From NCBI RefSeq assembly GCF_016863515.1, contig NZ_BOPA01000018.1:186001-250000 (forward strand): a stretch of 64,000 nucleotides of DNA. The letters are read 5' to 3'. This DNA is from Micromonospora gifhornensis. Lineage in GTDB: Bacteria; Actinomycetota; Actinomycetes; Mycobacteriales; Micromonosporaceae. The notes under the pieces were generated by a model. That model saw only the letters and a list, made by a program, of their open reading frames with translations. It was not told where the DNA came from and made no database searches. Made by a program: the position numbers and the translations under genes. Below are positions 34,001 through 42,301 of this stretch, in pieces (within the stretch, counting starts at the first letter, position 1; each line of letters begins with the position of its first letter).

Positions 34001-36544
34001 GAGCAGGTGGCGCCGGACGGACCGGTGGAGACCCTGATCGCCGGGATCTGGCAGGCGGTGCTCGGAGTCGCGCAGGTCGGCGCCGGCGACGACTTCTTCG
34101 ACCTGGGCGGGCACTCGCTGCTGGCCACCCAGGTGGTGGCCCGGCTACGACGGGAGCTGCCCGAGGTGCTCGGCGCCGTCGCACCGACGGTCAGCGTGAT
34201 GGACCTGTTCCGCCACCGCACCGTACGCGAACTGGCGCACCTGGTCGGCGGCGACGCGGCCGGCAGCAGCGGGCTGCTGTACGAGCTGACCCCGCCGGTG
34301 CCCGCCGCGCAGCGCGTCGCCACCCTGGTCTGCGTCCCGTACGGCGGCGGTAGCGCCGTGGTGTACCAGCCGCTGGCCGACGCGCTGCCCCCCGGACACC
34401 GACTGCTGTCGGTGGCCGTACCCGGACACGACATCGGCGTCGCCGACGACCCCGCGCCCATCGACGAGGTCGCCGCCGACGTCGTCGCGGAGATCCTGGA
34501 CCGGGTCAGCGGCCCGCTGATCCTCTACGGACACTGCGGACCGGGTGGGGCCCTGGTGGTGGAGGTGGCCCGGCGGCTGGAGGCCGTCGGCCGGGAGTTG
34601 CAGGCGGTGTACCTCGGCGCGGTCTTCCCCTTCGGTCGACCCGCCGGCGGCCTGCTCGGGCCGTTGCTGCGCCTGCGGCTGGCGGAACGGCTGCGCAGCG
34701 ACCGGATCTACCGCACCTGGCTGCAGGCGCAGGGCACCAACATCGGTCAGCTCGCGCCCGACGAGGTGCGGTTCCTGATCCGGGCGATGCGCCACGACGC
34801 CGAGGTCTCCGAGGAGTACTTCACCGAGCTGATGCGCCAGCGGGTGACACCACTGCGCGCACCGATCATCTCGGTGGTGGGGGAGCGGGACCGGGGCACC
34901 GAGTTCCACGAGGAGCGCTACCGCGAGTGGCACTTCCTCAGCGACCGCACCGCGCTCGCCGTGATCGACGAGGGCGGCCACTACTTCCTCAAGTACCGGG
35001 CCGTCGAACTGGCCGAGATCGTCACCGACGTGCACCGGCGCATCGACACCCCCGGCCCGGCGGCCGTCGAGACCTTCACCGTGGTCGACCCCGAGCCGGC
35101 CTGGCAGTTGGCCGCCGTCTCCGACCGTGGCGCCGAACCGTCACCGACCGGCCGGAGCCGGACGGACACCGCACCACCACCGAGCATGCGGCGCTTCGGC
35201 CTGGTCGCCGCCGGGCAGATCACCTCCGGCCTGGGCACCGCGCTCACCACCTTCGCCGTACCACTGTGGATCTACACGCAGACCGGCTCCCTCGCCCGGT
35301 TCGCGCTCTTCGCCGTACTGGCGCTGCTGCCCGGCCTGCTCATCGCGCCGCTGGCCGGCGCGCTGATCGACCGGTTCAGCCGGCGAGCCGTCCTGCTGAC
35401 CGCCTGCGTCGCCGCCGGCGGCGGCAACGCCGCACTTGCCGTCCTGGTGCTCCTCGACCGGGTCGAGATCTGGCACTTCTACCCGTTCACCGCCTGGCTG
35501 TCGGTGGCGCTGGCCTTCCAACGCCTCGCCTTCGTCTCGGCGGTGCCGCAACTGGTGCCCAAACGGTTCCTCGGCCACGCCAACGGCCTGGCCCAGACCG
35601 CCGTCGGCCTCACCCAGTTCGTGGTGCCGCTGGCGGCCGTGGCCCTGCTCCAAGCCGTCGGACTGCGCGGCATCCTCCTGGTCGACGTGGCCTGCTACCT
35701 CTTCGCCATCACGGTGCTGGCAGTGGTGAAGTTCCCCCGCACCCTGGCCCTGCAACGCCGCGAGAGCATCGGCGCGGAGATCCTCGCCGGCCTGCGGTAC
35801 GCGCTGCGCCGCCGGGAGTTCCGGGCCATGCTGACCTTCTTCGCGGCACTGAACCTCTTCCTCTTCCCGGTGCTGTTCCTGCTCTCCCCGCTGGTGCTCG
35901 GCTTCGCCGACCTCGACGAGGTCGCACAGGTCGCCCTCACCGGCGGGATCGGCGCGGCCACCGGCGGTCTGGTGATGCTGGTCTGGGGTGGCCCTCGGCA
36001 CCGCCGGATGCGCGCGGTGCTGCTGGGCACCCTCGGCATCGCGGTGGCCGCCATGCTGACCGGACTGCGCCCCAACCTGGCGCTGATCGCCGCCGGCGCC
36101 TTCGGCATGTACGCGTCCCTGGCCATCGTCAACGGCGTCTACGCCACGATCATCCAGACCAAGGTGCCGCCGCGCGTGCACGGCCGGGTCTTCGCGCTCA
36201 ACCAGATGGTCGCGCAGTCCACCCTGCCGCTGGGCTGGGGTCTGATCGCCCCGGCCGCCGCCCGGATCACCGAGCCGATGCTGCTCGCCGACGGCGTGCT
36301 GGCCGGCACCGTCGGCGTGGTTCTCGGCGTCGGCCCGGGACGCGGCCACGGCCTGCTCTACGTGCTGTTCGGGCTCTGCATCGCGATCACGGCGCTGGTC
36401 GCGCTTGTCACGCCGGTGCTCGCCCGCTTCGACGACCAGGTGCCCGACGCACCGCCGGACGACCTGGTCGGCATCGAGGAACGCCAGGCCCGGGCCGCCG
36501 GCATGGCGACCAGCCCGGTACCGGCCGGCCGGAAGGCGGCCTGA
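31037..36544 (+). CDS. NRPS module C-A-PCP-TE fused to an MFS transporter
   Basis: A 1835-residue fusion. Condensation domain about 15-440 (HHIVSDG at 151-157); adenylation domain about 480-980 (YTSGSTGTPKG near 640); carrier protein with Ser1027 (GGHSLL); thioesterase about 1090-1340; MFS transporter from residue 1384 (MRRFGLVAAGQITSGLGTA) to the end, with about 12 membrane segments. The A-domain pocket aligned to GrsA reads D-F-T-K-I-G-H-V-G, close to known aspartate codes. The TE nucleophile is Cys1167 in YGHCGPGG, not Ser. It probably adds the last residue, releases and exports the product. GTG 31037 has GGAGTGAGG upstream; GTG 31025 is an alternative. Confidence 0.88.
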   Translation: MTNVDAPAWSRTDSPESCRSTDRPRLSFAQERIWFTEQLSPGTAAYVIYATVRLHGALDIDLLRAALDATAARHDSLRMRFTENADGEPVVQVLPEVRVPVTVAAAESDQAARELVTAAVDTPFDLAAAPLLRALVVRIDDEQQLLHLAMHHIVSDGWSLDILLGEVAATYGALRDGGTAPAAPTTGYLDYAAWQRARLDGPASGDGFAYWRTALADVPPLDLPTDRPRPAVLAYAGGTHRFAFDADLTDGLRRLSRAHRSTLYMTLLAGLQAVLFRYSGQRDFAIGSPVAGRVVPELERLVGLFVNTLALRADLSPTATGPDTPATEPSFAALLRRTRGTVVRALAHQEIPFERLVADLNVARDVSRTPVFQVLFTLQNYDQGGSGWPPGLRAEGVGTDASTARFDLSLYVGESVDGLRGMFVYNTDLFDAATVRRLAASFETLLRGAVAAPDRPVVDLDLLDPTERDGTLALGRPEVDDTTGVTGGATTLADLIDRHVAATPDAPAVVGEQSQTLTYRELDRRANQLAGWLRGRGVGPDTLVGVLLEQSVELAATLLGVLRAGGAYLPLDPEQPAARLGLMLADARPSIVLTSADLRDLLPAELPTACLDEIAAEVAAGPDTAPVATATGDNLAYVIYTSGSTGTPKGVAVAHRQVLRYLDGVADRFAIVPAARYGLLQSMSFDFSVTVFYLALATGGAVHLLPRRCTGTELAERLRARHIDYLKITPSHLTALTADAEPGDLLPARALILGGEASDLERIAPLAAGPARIFNHYGPTEATVGVSTYEVPATETGTGAVPIGRPLPHARVYLLDERMRPVPVGVPGELYLGGDRLARGYLNRPELTAQRFLPDPYGPPGARLYRTGDLARWRNDGQLMFLGRRDHQVKIRGYRVELGEIEAALRDCPEIRQAAVLLRDDRLVAYLEPATETDPPQPAQVRRRLAERLPEHMLPSRWVLLDRLPLQDHGKVDRRALPAPTDQPTGDAEQVAPDGPVETLIAGIWQAVLGVAQVGAGDDFFDLGGHSLLATQVVARLRRELPEVLGAVAPTVSVMDLFRHRTVRELAHLVGGDAAGSSGLLYELTPPVPAAQRVATLVCVPYGGGSAVVYQPLADALPPGHRLLSVAVPGHDIGVADDPAPIDEVAADVVAEILDRVSGPLILYGHCGPGGALVVEVARRLEAVGRELQAVYLGAVFPFGRPAGGLLGPLLRLRLAERLRSDRIYRTWLQAQGTNIGQLAPDEVRFLIRAMRHDAEVSEEYFTELMRQRVTPLRAPIISVVGERDRGTEFHEERYREWHFLSDRTALAVIDEGGHYFLKYRAVELAEIVTDVHRRIDTPGPAAVETFTVVDPEPAWQLAAVSDRGAEPSPTGRSRTDTAPPPSMRRFGLVAAGQITSGLGTALTTFAVPLWIYTQTGSLARFALFAVLALLPGLLIAPLAGALIDRFSRRAVLLTACVAAGGGNAALAVLVLLDRVEIWHFYPFTAWLSVALAFQRLAFVSAVPQLVPKRFLGHANGLAQTAVGLTQFVVPLAAVALLQAVGLRGILLVDVACYLFAITVLAVVKFPRTLALQRRESIGAEILAGLRYALRRREFRAMLTFFAALNLFLFPVLFLLSPLVLGFADLDEVAQVALTGGIGAATGGLVMLVWGGPRHRRMRAVLLGTLGIAVAAMLTGLRPNLALIAAGAFGMYASLAIVNGVYATIIQTKVPPRVHGRVFALNQMVAQSTLPLGWGLIAPAAARITEPMLLADGVLAGTVGVVLGVGPGRGHGLLYVLFGLCIAITALVALVTPVLARFDDQVPDAPPDDLVGIEERQARAAGMATSPVPAGRKAA

Positions 36545-36545
36545 G

Positions 36546-38045
36546 GTGCCCCCGACGACACCCGCACCCCGTACGGTGCCGGACCTGCTGGACTGGCGCG
36601 CCGGTCTGCACCCGGAACAGGTGGCCGTCGAGGTGCACGGCGTGGCCACCCTGACCTTCGCCGACTGGGCCGCCGAGTCGAGTCGACTCGCCGCCGCCCT
36701 GCGGGCCCGGGGCCTGCGTCGAGGTGACCGGGTCGGCCTGCTGTTCGGTGCCGGCGACTGGACCCGCTTCGCCGTCGCGTACTGCGGGGTGCTGCGGGCC
36801 GGCGGGGTGGCCGTGCCCCTGTCCGACCGGCTCGCCGCCGGACAACTCGAATACGCGCTGACCCACTGCGCGGCCACCGCCGTGCTGCACGGCGACGACA
36901 CCCCCGCCCCGCCCGTGCCGGCCGGACTGCCGGTCTGGACCTGCGCCGACCTGCTCACCGAGACGGCCCCCGAGCACGTCGACGCCCCGACGGCCCGCCC
37001 CGGTGACCTCGCCCAGATCCTCTACACCTCCGGCACCACCGGGCGGCCCAAGGGGGTGGCGGCCAGCCACGCCAACCTGACCGTCGGGGCACCGCAGCAT
37101 CCCCGCCGGCTGGCCCTGGCCCACTCCCGGCGGTTCCTGCACGCCTTCGCCATCGGCACCAACGCCGGGCAGACCATGCTGCTCAACGCGCTCACCGCCA
37201 AGGCCGGCGCGCTGACCCTGCCCCGCTTCACCCCACTGCGCTTCGCCCGGCTGGTCGAGGCCCCCGGCACCGGCACCGTCTTCGTGGTCCCGTCGATCGC
37301 CGTCGAACTGCTCGACTCCGGCGCGCTGCGCGGACGGGACACCAGCGGCGTACAGCTGATCGGGTCCACCGCCGCGCCGCTGGCACCGGCGGTCGCCGCC
37401 CGGCTGGCCGAGGCCTTCCCGGCGGCGACAATCGTCAACTACTACACCTCCACCGAGGCGGCCCCGGCGCAGACCACGATGATCTACGACCCGGCGCGGC
37501 GGGACGCGGTCGGCCGACCGGTCGGCGGACAGCTGATGGTCGCCGACGCCGACGGCAACCCGCTGCCCGCCGGCACCACCGGCGACGTGTGGCTGCGCGC
37601 CCCCTTCACCCGCGCCTACTACCGCGACGAGGCCGCCAACCGGGCCACCTTCCGCGACGGGTGGGTGCGGATGGGCGACGTCGGTCGCCTCGACGCCGAC
37701 GGCTACCTGTACCTCACCGACCGGCACCAGGACGTGATCAAGACCGGCGCGTTCAAGGTCTCCACGCTGGAGGTGGAATCGGCACTGTACGAACACCCCC
37801 TGGTCGCCGAGGCCGCCGTGGTCGGGGTACCGCACCCGGTGCTCGGCTCGGCGGTCGCCGCCGCCGTCGTGGTCCGCCCCCCGGCCGGCCCGGACGACCT
37901 CACCCTGCCCGTGGTACGCGGCTTCCTCGCCGACCGGCTGGCCGACTACCAGTTGCCCGCCCGGCTCCTGGTGCTCGACCGGCTGCCGCACAACGAGGGC
38001 GGCAAGGTGCTCAAACGGCAGCTCACCGACCTGTTCGAGACATGA
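36546..38045 (+). CDS. free-standing adenylating enzyme (AMP-binding family)
   Basis: A 499-residue class I adenylate-forming enzyme without a carrier. The phosphate loop is YTSGTTGRPKG (about 160-170), the second motif YYTSTEA, then GDV and the hinge/C-terminal motifs, ending KVLKRQLTDLF. It resembles acyl-CoA synthetase or starter-acid ligases rather than an amino-acid domain. It starts two bases after the NRPS-MFS stop and ends overlapping the next NRPS start. A starter acid is therefore likely, loaded onto the free carrier at 41207, but its identity cannot be read from sequence. Confidence 0.82.
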   Translation: MPPTTPAPRTVPDLLDWRAGLHPEQVAVEVHGVATLTFADWAAESSRLAAALRARGLRRGDRVGLLFGAGDWTRFAVAYCGVLRAGGVAVPLSDRLAAGQLEYALTHCAATAVLHGDDTPAPPVPAGLPVWTCADLLTETAPEHVDAPTARPGDLAQILYTSGTTGRPKGVAASHANLTVGAPQHPRRLALAHSRRFLHAFAIGTNAGQTMLLNALTAKAGALTLPRFTPLRFARLVEAPGTGTVFVVPSIAVELLDSGALRGRDTSGVQLIGSTAAPLAPAVAARLAEAFPAATIVNYYTSTEAAPAQTTMIYDPARRDAVGRPVGGQLMVADADGNPLPAGTTGDVWLRAPFTRAYYRDEAANRATFRDGWVRMGDVGRLDADGYLYLTDRHQDVIKTGAFKVSTLEVESALYEHPLVAEAAVVGVPHPVLGSAVAAAVVVRPPAGPDDLTLPVVRGFLADRLADYQLPARLLVLDRLPHNEGGKVLKRQLTDLFET

Positions 38046-41000
38046 CCACCGCCAGCACAACCAGGGGAGCAGATGTGGGCACCGCCGAGGCGACGTACGC
38101 ACAGCACGCGGTCTGGTTCACCGAGCAGGCCGGGACAGCCGGCGCGGCGTATCACATGGCGTTGGGCGTACGGTTCGGCGCCGAACTGGACACCCAGTCC
38201 CTCGTCGCGGCCTGCACGAGCGTGATCGAGCGGCACCCGATCCTGTCCGCCCGGATCACCGGCGACGACGACGGCACCCCGCGGCTGGCCCCGGCCGACA
38301 CCCGCCCGTCGGTCGGCTTCGGTGACCTGACCGATGCCCGGATCGCCGAGGAGATCGCCCGCCCGTTCGACCTGCACACCGGACCGCTGGCCCGGTTCAC
38401 CCTGCTCACCGGCGCCGACGGGGAGCACCTGCTGCTGGTCACCGCACACCACGTGGCCTTCGACGGCACCTCCAAGGACGTCCTCGCCCGGGACCTGGCC
38501 GTCGCGTACGCCGCCGCCCGGACGCACGAGCCCACCGACCCGCCGGCCCGCGTCGGCGAATACAGCGGCCCCGCGGGCGACTACACCGGCCTCGCCGCGG
38601 CCGAACAGCAGCGGGTTGCCGCAGACCTGCCCGCCGCCCGCGACTACTGGGCCCGGCACTGGTCCGGCCCCGGCGACGTGGTCCTGCCCGGTCTGCGTCG
38701 GCTGCCCACCGCCGCCGAACCCGGTGCCACCGTCGCCGCGGACCTGCCCGCCGACCTGGTCGACGGGGTCGACCGGCTGGCCCGCACCCTGGGCGTGACC
38801 CGCTTCGAGGTGCTCTTCGCAGCCCTGCATGCCCTGCTGGCCCGCTACGGCAACCAGGGCGTTCCGGTGGGGGTGGCGTTGTCCACCCGTACCCCTGAGC
38901 AGGCCGACCTGGTCGGGCTCTTCGTCAACGAACTACCGGTCGCCGCCGACGCCGCCACGGCGACCTTCCGCGAGCATGCCCTCGCGCTGCGGGCCCGGCT
39001 GCGGGAGGTGTACCGGCACCGGGCCGTACCGCTGGCCCATGCCGTGCCCGGCCTGCGGCCGGCACCGGCGCTCACCCCGGTCAGCGTCGCCTACCGGCGG
39101 CGTGCCGCCGAGCCGGCCTTTCCCGGCGTGCCCAGTCAGGTGGAGTGGACGCTGTTCAGCGGCGCCGCCCGCAACGCGTTGCACGTGCAGATCGTCGACG
39201 CGCCCACCGGCATCACGGTCGGCCTTCAGCACAGCCCTGCCGTCATCGACACCGACGCGGTACGCCGCATCGGCGGACACCTGCACACCCTGCTCGCCGC
39301 CGTGATCACCGACCCGGACCGGCCGGTGGCGCGGCTGCCGCTGCTGCCCGACACGGAACTCGACCAGGTCACCCGTGCCGGCACCGACACCGCCCGCAGC
39401 TATCCGGTGGCGACCGTGCCGGACCTGTTCGCCGCCCGGGTCGCGGCGGACCCGGGCGCCCCGGCCCTGGTCGACGGCGGCCTGACGCTGAGCTACCGCC
39501 GACTCGACGAGGCCAGTCGGCGGCTCGCCGGGGCGTTGCGGCAGCGCGGCATCGGCCCCGCATCGCTTGTGGCGATGCCACTGGAACGGTCCTGGCAGGC
39601 GGTGGTGACCATGCTGGCGGTGCTGCGCTGCGGCGCCGCGTACCTGCCGATCGACCCGGCTCACCCGGCGGCCCGGCAGCAGGCGGTGCTGGCCGACGCC
39701 GCCCCGGACCTGGTGGTGACCGCCACCGGAACCGCCTCGGACCGGCCCACCCTGGCGCTGACCGACGTCGCCCTGCTCGACGGCTCGCTGCCGACCGAAC
39801 CCGACGAGCGCCCCGGCGTCGATGAACTGGCCTATGTGCTCTACACCTCCGGATCCACCGGCCGTCCGAAGGGCGTGGCGGTCCGGCACGGCTCGCTGGC
39901 GAACATGCTGTTCGGGGTCCGGGACCTGCTGGACAGCGGGCCGACGCACCGTTGGCTGCACCTGACGTCGCTGTCGTTCGACATCTCCACGGTGGAGGTC
40001 TTCCTGCCCCTGGTCACCGGCGGTCAGGTGGTGGTCGCCTCGACGGTGAGCGCCCTGGACGGCCCGGCCGTGTTGACGTTGGTCCGCTCCGCCGGCGTCA
40101 CCCACGCCCAGGCCACCCCGTCCGGCTGGCGGGTGCTGCTGGAAGCGGGCCTCGGTGCCCCGGGTGACCCCGCGCCGCCGCTGGTCGCGGTCGCCGGTGG
40201 GGAGGCGCTGCCGGTCACCCTCGCCCGGGAGTTGCGGGCCCGCACGGCCCGGCTGATCAACGGGTACGGCCCGACCGAAGCCACCGTGTACGCCACGATG
40301 GCCGACATTCCCGCCGACCCCGTGGACGTCACCATCGGCACTGCACTGCCGAACGTGCGGGCGTACATCCTGGATGCGGCGGGTCTGCCTGCACCCGTCG
40401 GCCTGCCCGGTGAGCTGCACCTGGCCGGTGCCGGGGTGGCCCTCGGCTACCTGGGGCACGACGACCTGACCGCGCAACGGTTCGTACCCGACCCGTACGG
40501 TCCGGTCGGGGAGCGGATGTACCGCACCGGGGACCGGTGCCGGTGGCGGCCGGACGGGCACATCGAGTTCCTCGGCCGCACCGATCACCAGGTCAAGATC
40601 CGCGGCCATCGGATCGAGCTGGGGGAGATCGACGCTCGGCTGCTCGACCATCCCGGGGTGGCCGAGGCGGTCACCGTGCTCCGGCAGGACACCGACGAGC
40701 CGCGCCTGGTCGCCTACCTGGTGCCCCGACCGGGCGTGGTGCTGGAGCCGGCCGAGCTGCGTCACCATCTCGCGTCGAGCCTGCCGCAGGCGGCCCTGCC
40801 CAGCGACCACGTCATCCTCGACCGGCTGCCGCTGAACGCGAACGGCAAGGTGGACCGGGCTGCACTACCCGCACCGACCGCCCGGCCGACCGCCGTTGCC
40901 GCCGGGCCGGTCGACGCTGTCGGGCCGGTCGACGCCGCCGGGCCGGTCGACGCCGCCGGGCCGGTCGACAACGATCCGCTGGTGGCGGAGCTTCGGCTGA

Positions 41001-41203
41001 TCTGGCAGGAGGTGCTGCGGATCCCCGACATCGGCGTGCACGAGGACCTGTTCGACCTGGGTGGACACTCGCTGACCATCACCCGGATCAGCGGTCGCAT
41101 CCAGCAACGGCTCGGGGTCGACGTACCGCTGGACGCCTTCTTCGACACCCCGACCATCGCCGAGATCGCCGACATCGTCCGACAGGTGAAGAAGGAGTCC
41201 TGA
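38042..41203 (+). CDS. NRPS module C-A-PCP
   Basis: A 1053-residue module. Condensation domain with HHVAFDG (His136/His137...Asp141), adenylation domain with YTSGSTGRPKG near 601, and carrier Ser1010 (GGHSLT). No epimerase, methyltransferase or thioesterase is present. The pocket residues aligned to GrsA read D-I-V-Q-V-G-G-V-Y, with only weak resemblance to glycine-type codes, so the substrate is uncertain. A Gly-Pro-Val-Asp-Ala repeat separates A from PCP. The ATG overlaps the previous stop. It must pass its product to the C domain of the NRPS-MFS protein in trans. Confidence 0.9.
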   Translation: MTTASTTRGADVGTAEATYAQHAVWFTEQAGTAGAAYHMALGVRFGAELDTQSLVAACTSVIERHPILSARITGDDDGTPRLAPADTRPSVGFGDLTDARIAEEIARPFDLHTGPLARFTLLTGADGEHLLLVTAHHVAFDGTSKDVLARDLAVAYAAARTHEPTDPPARVGEYSGPAGDYTGLAAAEQQRVAADLPAARDYWARHWSGPGDVVLPGLRRLPTAAEPGATVAADLPADLVDGVDRLARTLGVTRFEVLFAALHALLARYGNQGVPVGVALSTRTPEQADLVGLFVNELPVAADAATATFREHALALRARLREVYRHRAVPLAHAVPGLRPAPALTPVSVAYRRRAAEPAFPGVPSQVEWTLFSGAARNALHVQIVDAPTGITVGLQHSPAVIDTDAVRRIGGHLHTLLAAVITDPDRPVARLPLLPDTELDQVTRAGTDTARSYPVATVPDLFAARVAADPGAPALVDGGLTLSYRRLDEASRRLAGALRQRGIGPASLVAMPLERSWQAVVTMLAVLRCGAAYLPIDPAHPAARQQAVLADAAPDLVVTATGTASDRPTLALTDVALLDGSLPTEPDERPGVDELAYVLYTSGSTGRPKGVAVRHGSLANMLFGVRDLLDSGPTHRWLHLTSLSFDISTVEVFLPLVTGGQVVVASTVSALDGPAVLTLVRSAGVTHAQATPSGWRVLLEAGLGAPGDPAPPLVAVAGGEALPVTLARELRARTARLINGYGPTEATVYATMADIPADPVDVTIGTALPNVRAYILDAAGLPAPVGLPGELHLAGAGVALGYLGHDDLTAQRFVPDPYGPVGERMYRTGDRCRWRPDGHIEFLGRTDHQVKIRGHRIELGEIDARLLDHPGVAEAVTVLRQDTDEPRLVAYLVPRPGVVLEPAELRHHLASSLPQAALPSDHVILDRLPLNANGKVDRAALPAPTARPTAVAAGPVDAVGPVDAAGPVDAAGPVDNDPLVAELRLIWQEVLRIPDIGVHEDLFDLGGHSLTITRISGRIQQRLGVDVPLDAFFDTPTIAEIADIVRQVKKES
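40904..40969 (+). repeat. 18-bp tandem repeat in the A-PCP linker
   Basis: Three full and one partial copies of an 18-base unit (GGGCCGGTCGACGC plus YGYC) encode repeated GPVDAA/V. It is a slippage-prone linker and copy number could vary. Confidence 0.85.
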
Positions 41204-41206
41204 GAC

Positions 41207-41461
41207 GTGGATGACACTGCACTGCGCGAGCGGGTCGCGGCACTTGTGGGCGAGGCCACGGCGGGCGAGGTGGCGGCGGCCGACGTGCTGGCCGGCGACT
41301 CCCTGATCGCCCTCGGCGTCGACTCGCTCGCCCTGCTGCGCCTGGTCGACGCGATCGAGCTGGAGTACGGCGTCGAAGTCGACCTGAACGGCGGTCCGCC
41401 CCTGGACACCCTCGACGACCTGGTGGCCCTGCTGACCGCCACCGGTCCGGCAGGAGGTTGA
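41207..41461 (+). CDS. free-standing acyl/peptidyl carrier protein
   Basis: An 84-residue carrier protein with the phosphopantetheine Ser40 in LGVDSLALLRL and flanking helices of normal length. Start GTG 41207, four bases after the NRPS stop. With the free adenylating enzyme two genes upstream it makes a plausible two-protein starter-loading system. Its stop overlaps the ATG of a 10-codon ORF with a perfect ribosome site. Confidence 0.88.
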   Translation: MDDTALRERVAALVGEATAGEVAAADVLAGDSLIALGVDSLALLRLVDAIELEYGVEVDLNGGPPLDTLDDLVALLTATGPAGG

Positions 41462-41493
41462 TGACCGCGTTGGCCGGCGTCAGGGTGCGCTAA
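41461..41493 (+). CDS. 10-residue ORF coupled to the carrier protein gene
   Basis: ATG 41461 overlaps the carrier protein's TGA and sits 3 bases after AGGAGG, then reads only MTALAGVRVR before TAA. It looks like the first codons of a further operon gene lost by deletion, or a chance ORF. Confidence 0.25.
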   Translation: MTALAGVRVR

Positions 41494-41529
41494 TCTCCCA
41501 CCCAGATGGCCGTCGATGCGAGGAGTGTG

Positions 41530-42201
41530 ATGTCCCCCAAGACCGGAAGGCCCTCCTACCTGCTCGATCCGCCCGCCCGTAAGGGGTCCGCCCGGACCCG
41601 CCTGGTCGCCGGCATCGCTGCGGCGGCGCTGGCCACCGGCCTGCTCGGCGGGCTGATCGGCTACTCCGTGGGGCGGCCGAGCGAGACCGAGGCGAGCATC
41701 GCGCAGCTGCAGAAGGCCGACGCCGAGCGCGACGCGCAGCAGATCATCGAGCTCACCGACCTGGCCCACCGGACCGGAGACGAGCTGTCGCCCATCCTCA
41801 CGGCCATCCGGCAGGCGTCGGACGCCGGCCGCCCACCCGAGGCGGCGCAGGTCGGCAAGTGGCAGCAGACCATGCGGCAGCTGACCGAGCGGTTCGCCGA
41901 CCCGCCGTCGGGTACGACCGCCACGAACGTCGCCCGTGGCGGGCTGCGCAGCGCGGTGGAACAGGCCGCCATCGCGGTCGACACGCTCGCCCTGGCCACT
42001 GCCGACAACACTGCCGACGAACGGCTGACGCTGGCCGCGCGGCAGGCGGCTGTCGCCGTGACCACCTGGTCGGTGGCCGCCACCCAGCTCGACCAGATCA
42101 ACATCGACGCCGGGCAGGGCCACCAGCACGTGCACCTGGACACCGGCGGCGCGGACGGCGCCTTGACGCCCGACGGCGCGGCCGAGGGACACGGCGGCTG
42201 A
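41530..42201 (+). CDS. membrane-anchored protein of unknown function
   Basis: A 223-residue protein with a short cytoplasmic start, one hydrophobic segment (about residues 24-46, AGIAAAALATGLLGGLIGYS) and an outward helical domain rich in Ala, Gln and Asp, ending in a His-rich patch GQGHQHVHLD. It has no recognised family. I chose ATG 41530, four bases after GAGGAG, over ATG 41506. It lies 68 bases after the carrier protein gene and may be read by operon read-through or its own TAATCT-like promoter near 41491; a role in the peptide pathway is not shown. Confidence 0.65.
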   Translation: MSPKTGRPSYLLDPPARKGSARTRLVAGIAAAALATGLLGGLIGYSVGRPSETEASIAQLQKADAERDAQQIIELTDLAHRTGDELSPILTAIRQASDAGRPPEAAQVGKWQQTMRQLTERFADPPSGTTATNVARGGLRSAVEQAAIAVDTLALATADNTADERLTLAARQAAVAVTTWSVAATQLDQINIDAGQGHQHVHLDTGGADGALTPDGAAEGHGG

Positions 42202-42211
42202 TCCGCGCTGG

Positions 42212-42242
42212 TCCCCGCCGGCATCGGGCCGGCCGGCGGGGA
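42212..42242. terminator. hairpin terminator
   Basis: Eleven-base perfect arms (42212-42222 TCCCCGCCGGC; 42232-42242) with a 9-base loop, after the stop of the membrane-anchored protein gene and before the convergent flavoprotein stop. Confidence 0.75.
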
Positions 42243-42244
42243 TC

Positions 42245-42286
42245 TCGGGCGGTAAGGACTTCGGGCGGTGAGGACTTCGGGCGGCG
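42245..42286 (+). repeat. 16-bp tandem repeat
   Basis: Two full copies of TCGGGCGGTRAGGACT (42245-42260, 42261-42276) and a partial third (TCGGGCGGCG). It is noncoding, directly after a terminator. Confidence 0.7.
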
Positions 42287-42301
42287 CGGCGGAGCGAGGG
42301 G

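Noticed and set aside
36546..38045. Dihydroxybenzoate-type siderophore starter enzyme
   Set aside because: No siderophore biosynthesis, uptake or iron-regulator genes surround it, and the substrate pocket cannot be assigned; only a general starter-acid role is kept.
31511..38102. Long minus-strand ORFs opposite the NRPS genes
   Set aside because: High-GC shadows of the synthetase frames, His/Gln/Gly-rich without any family pattern or ribosome sites.
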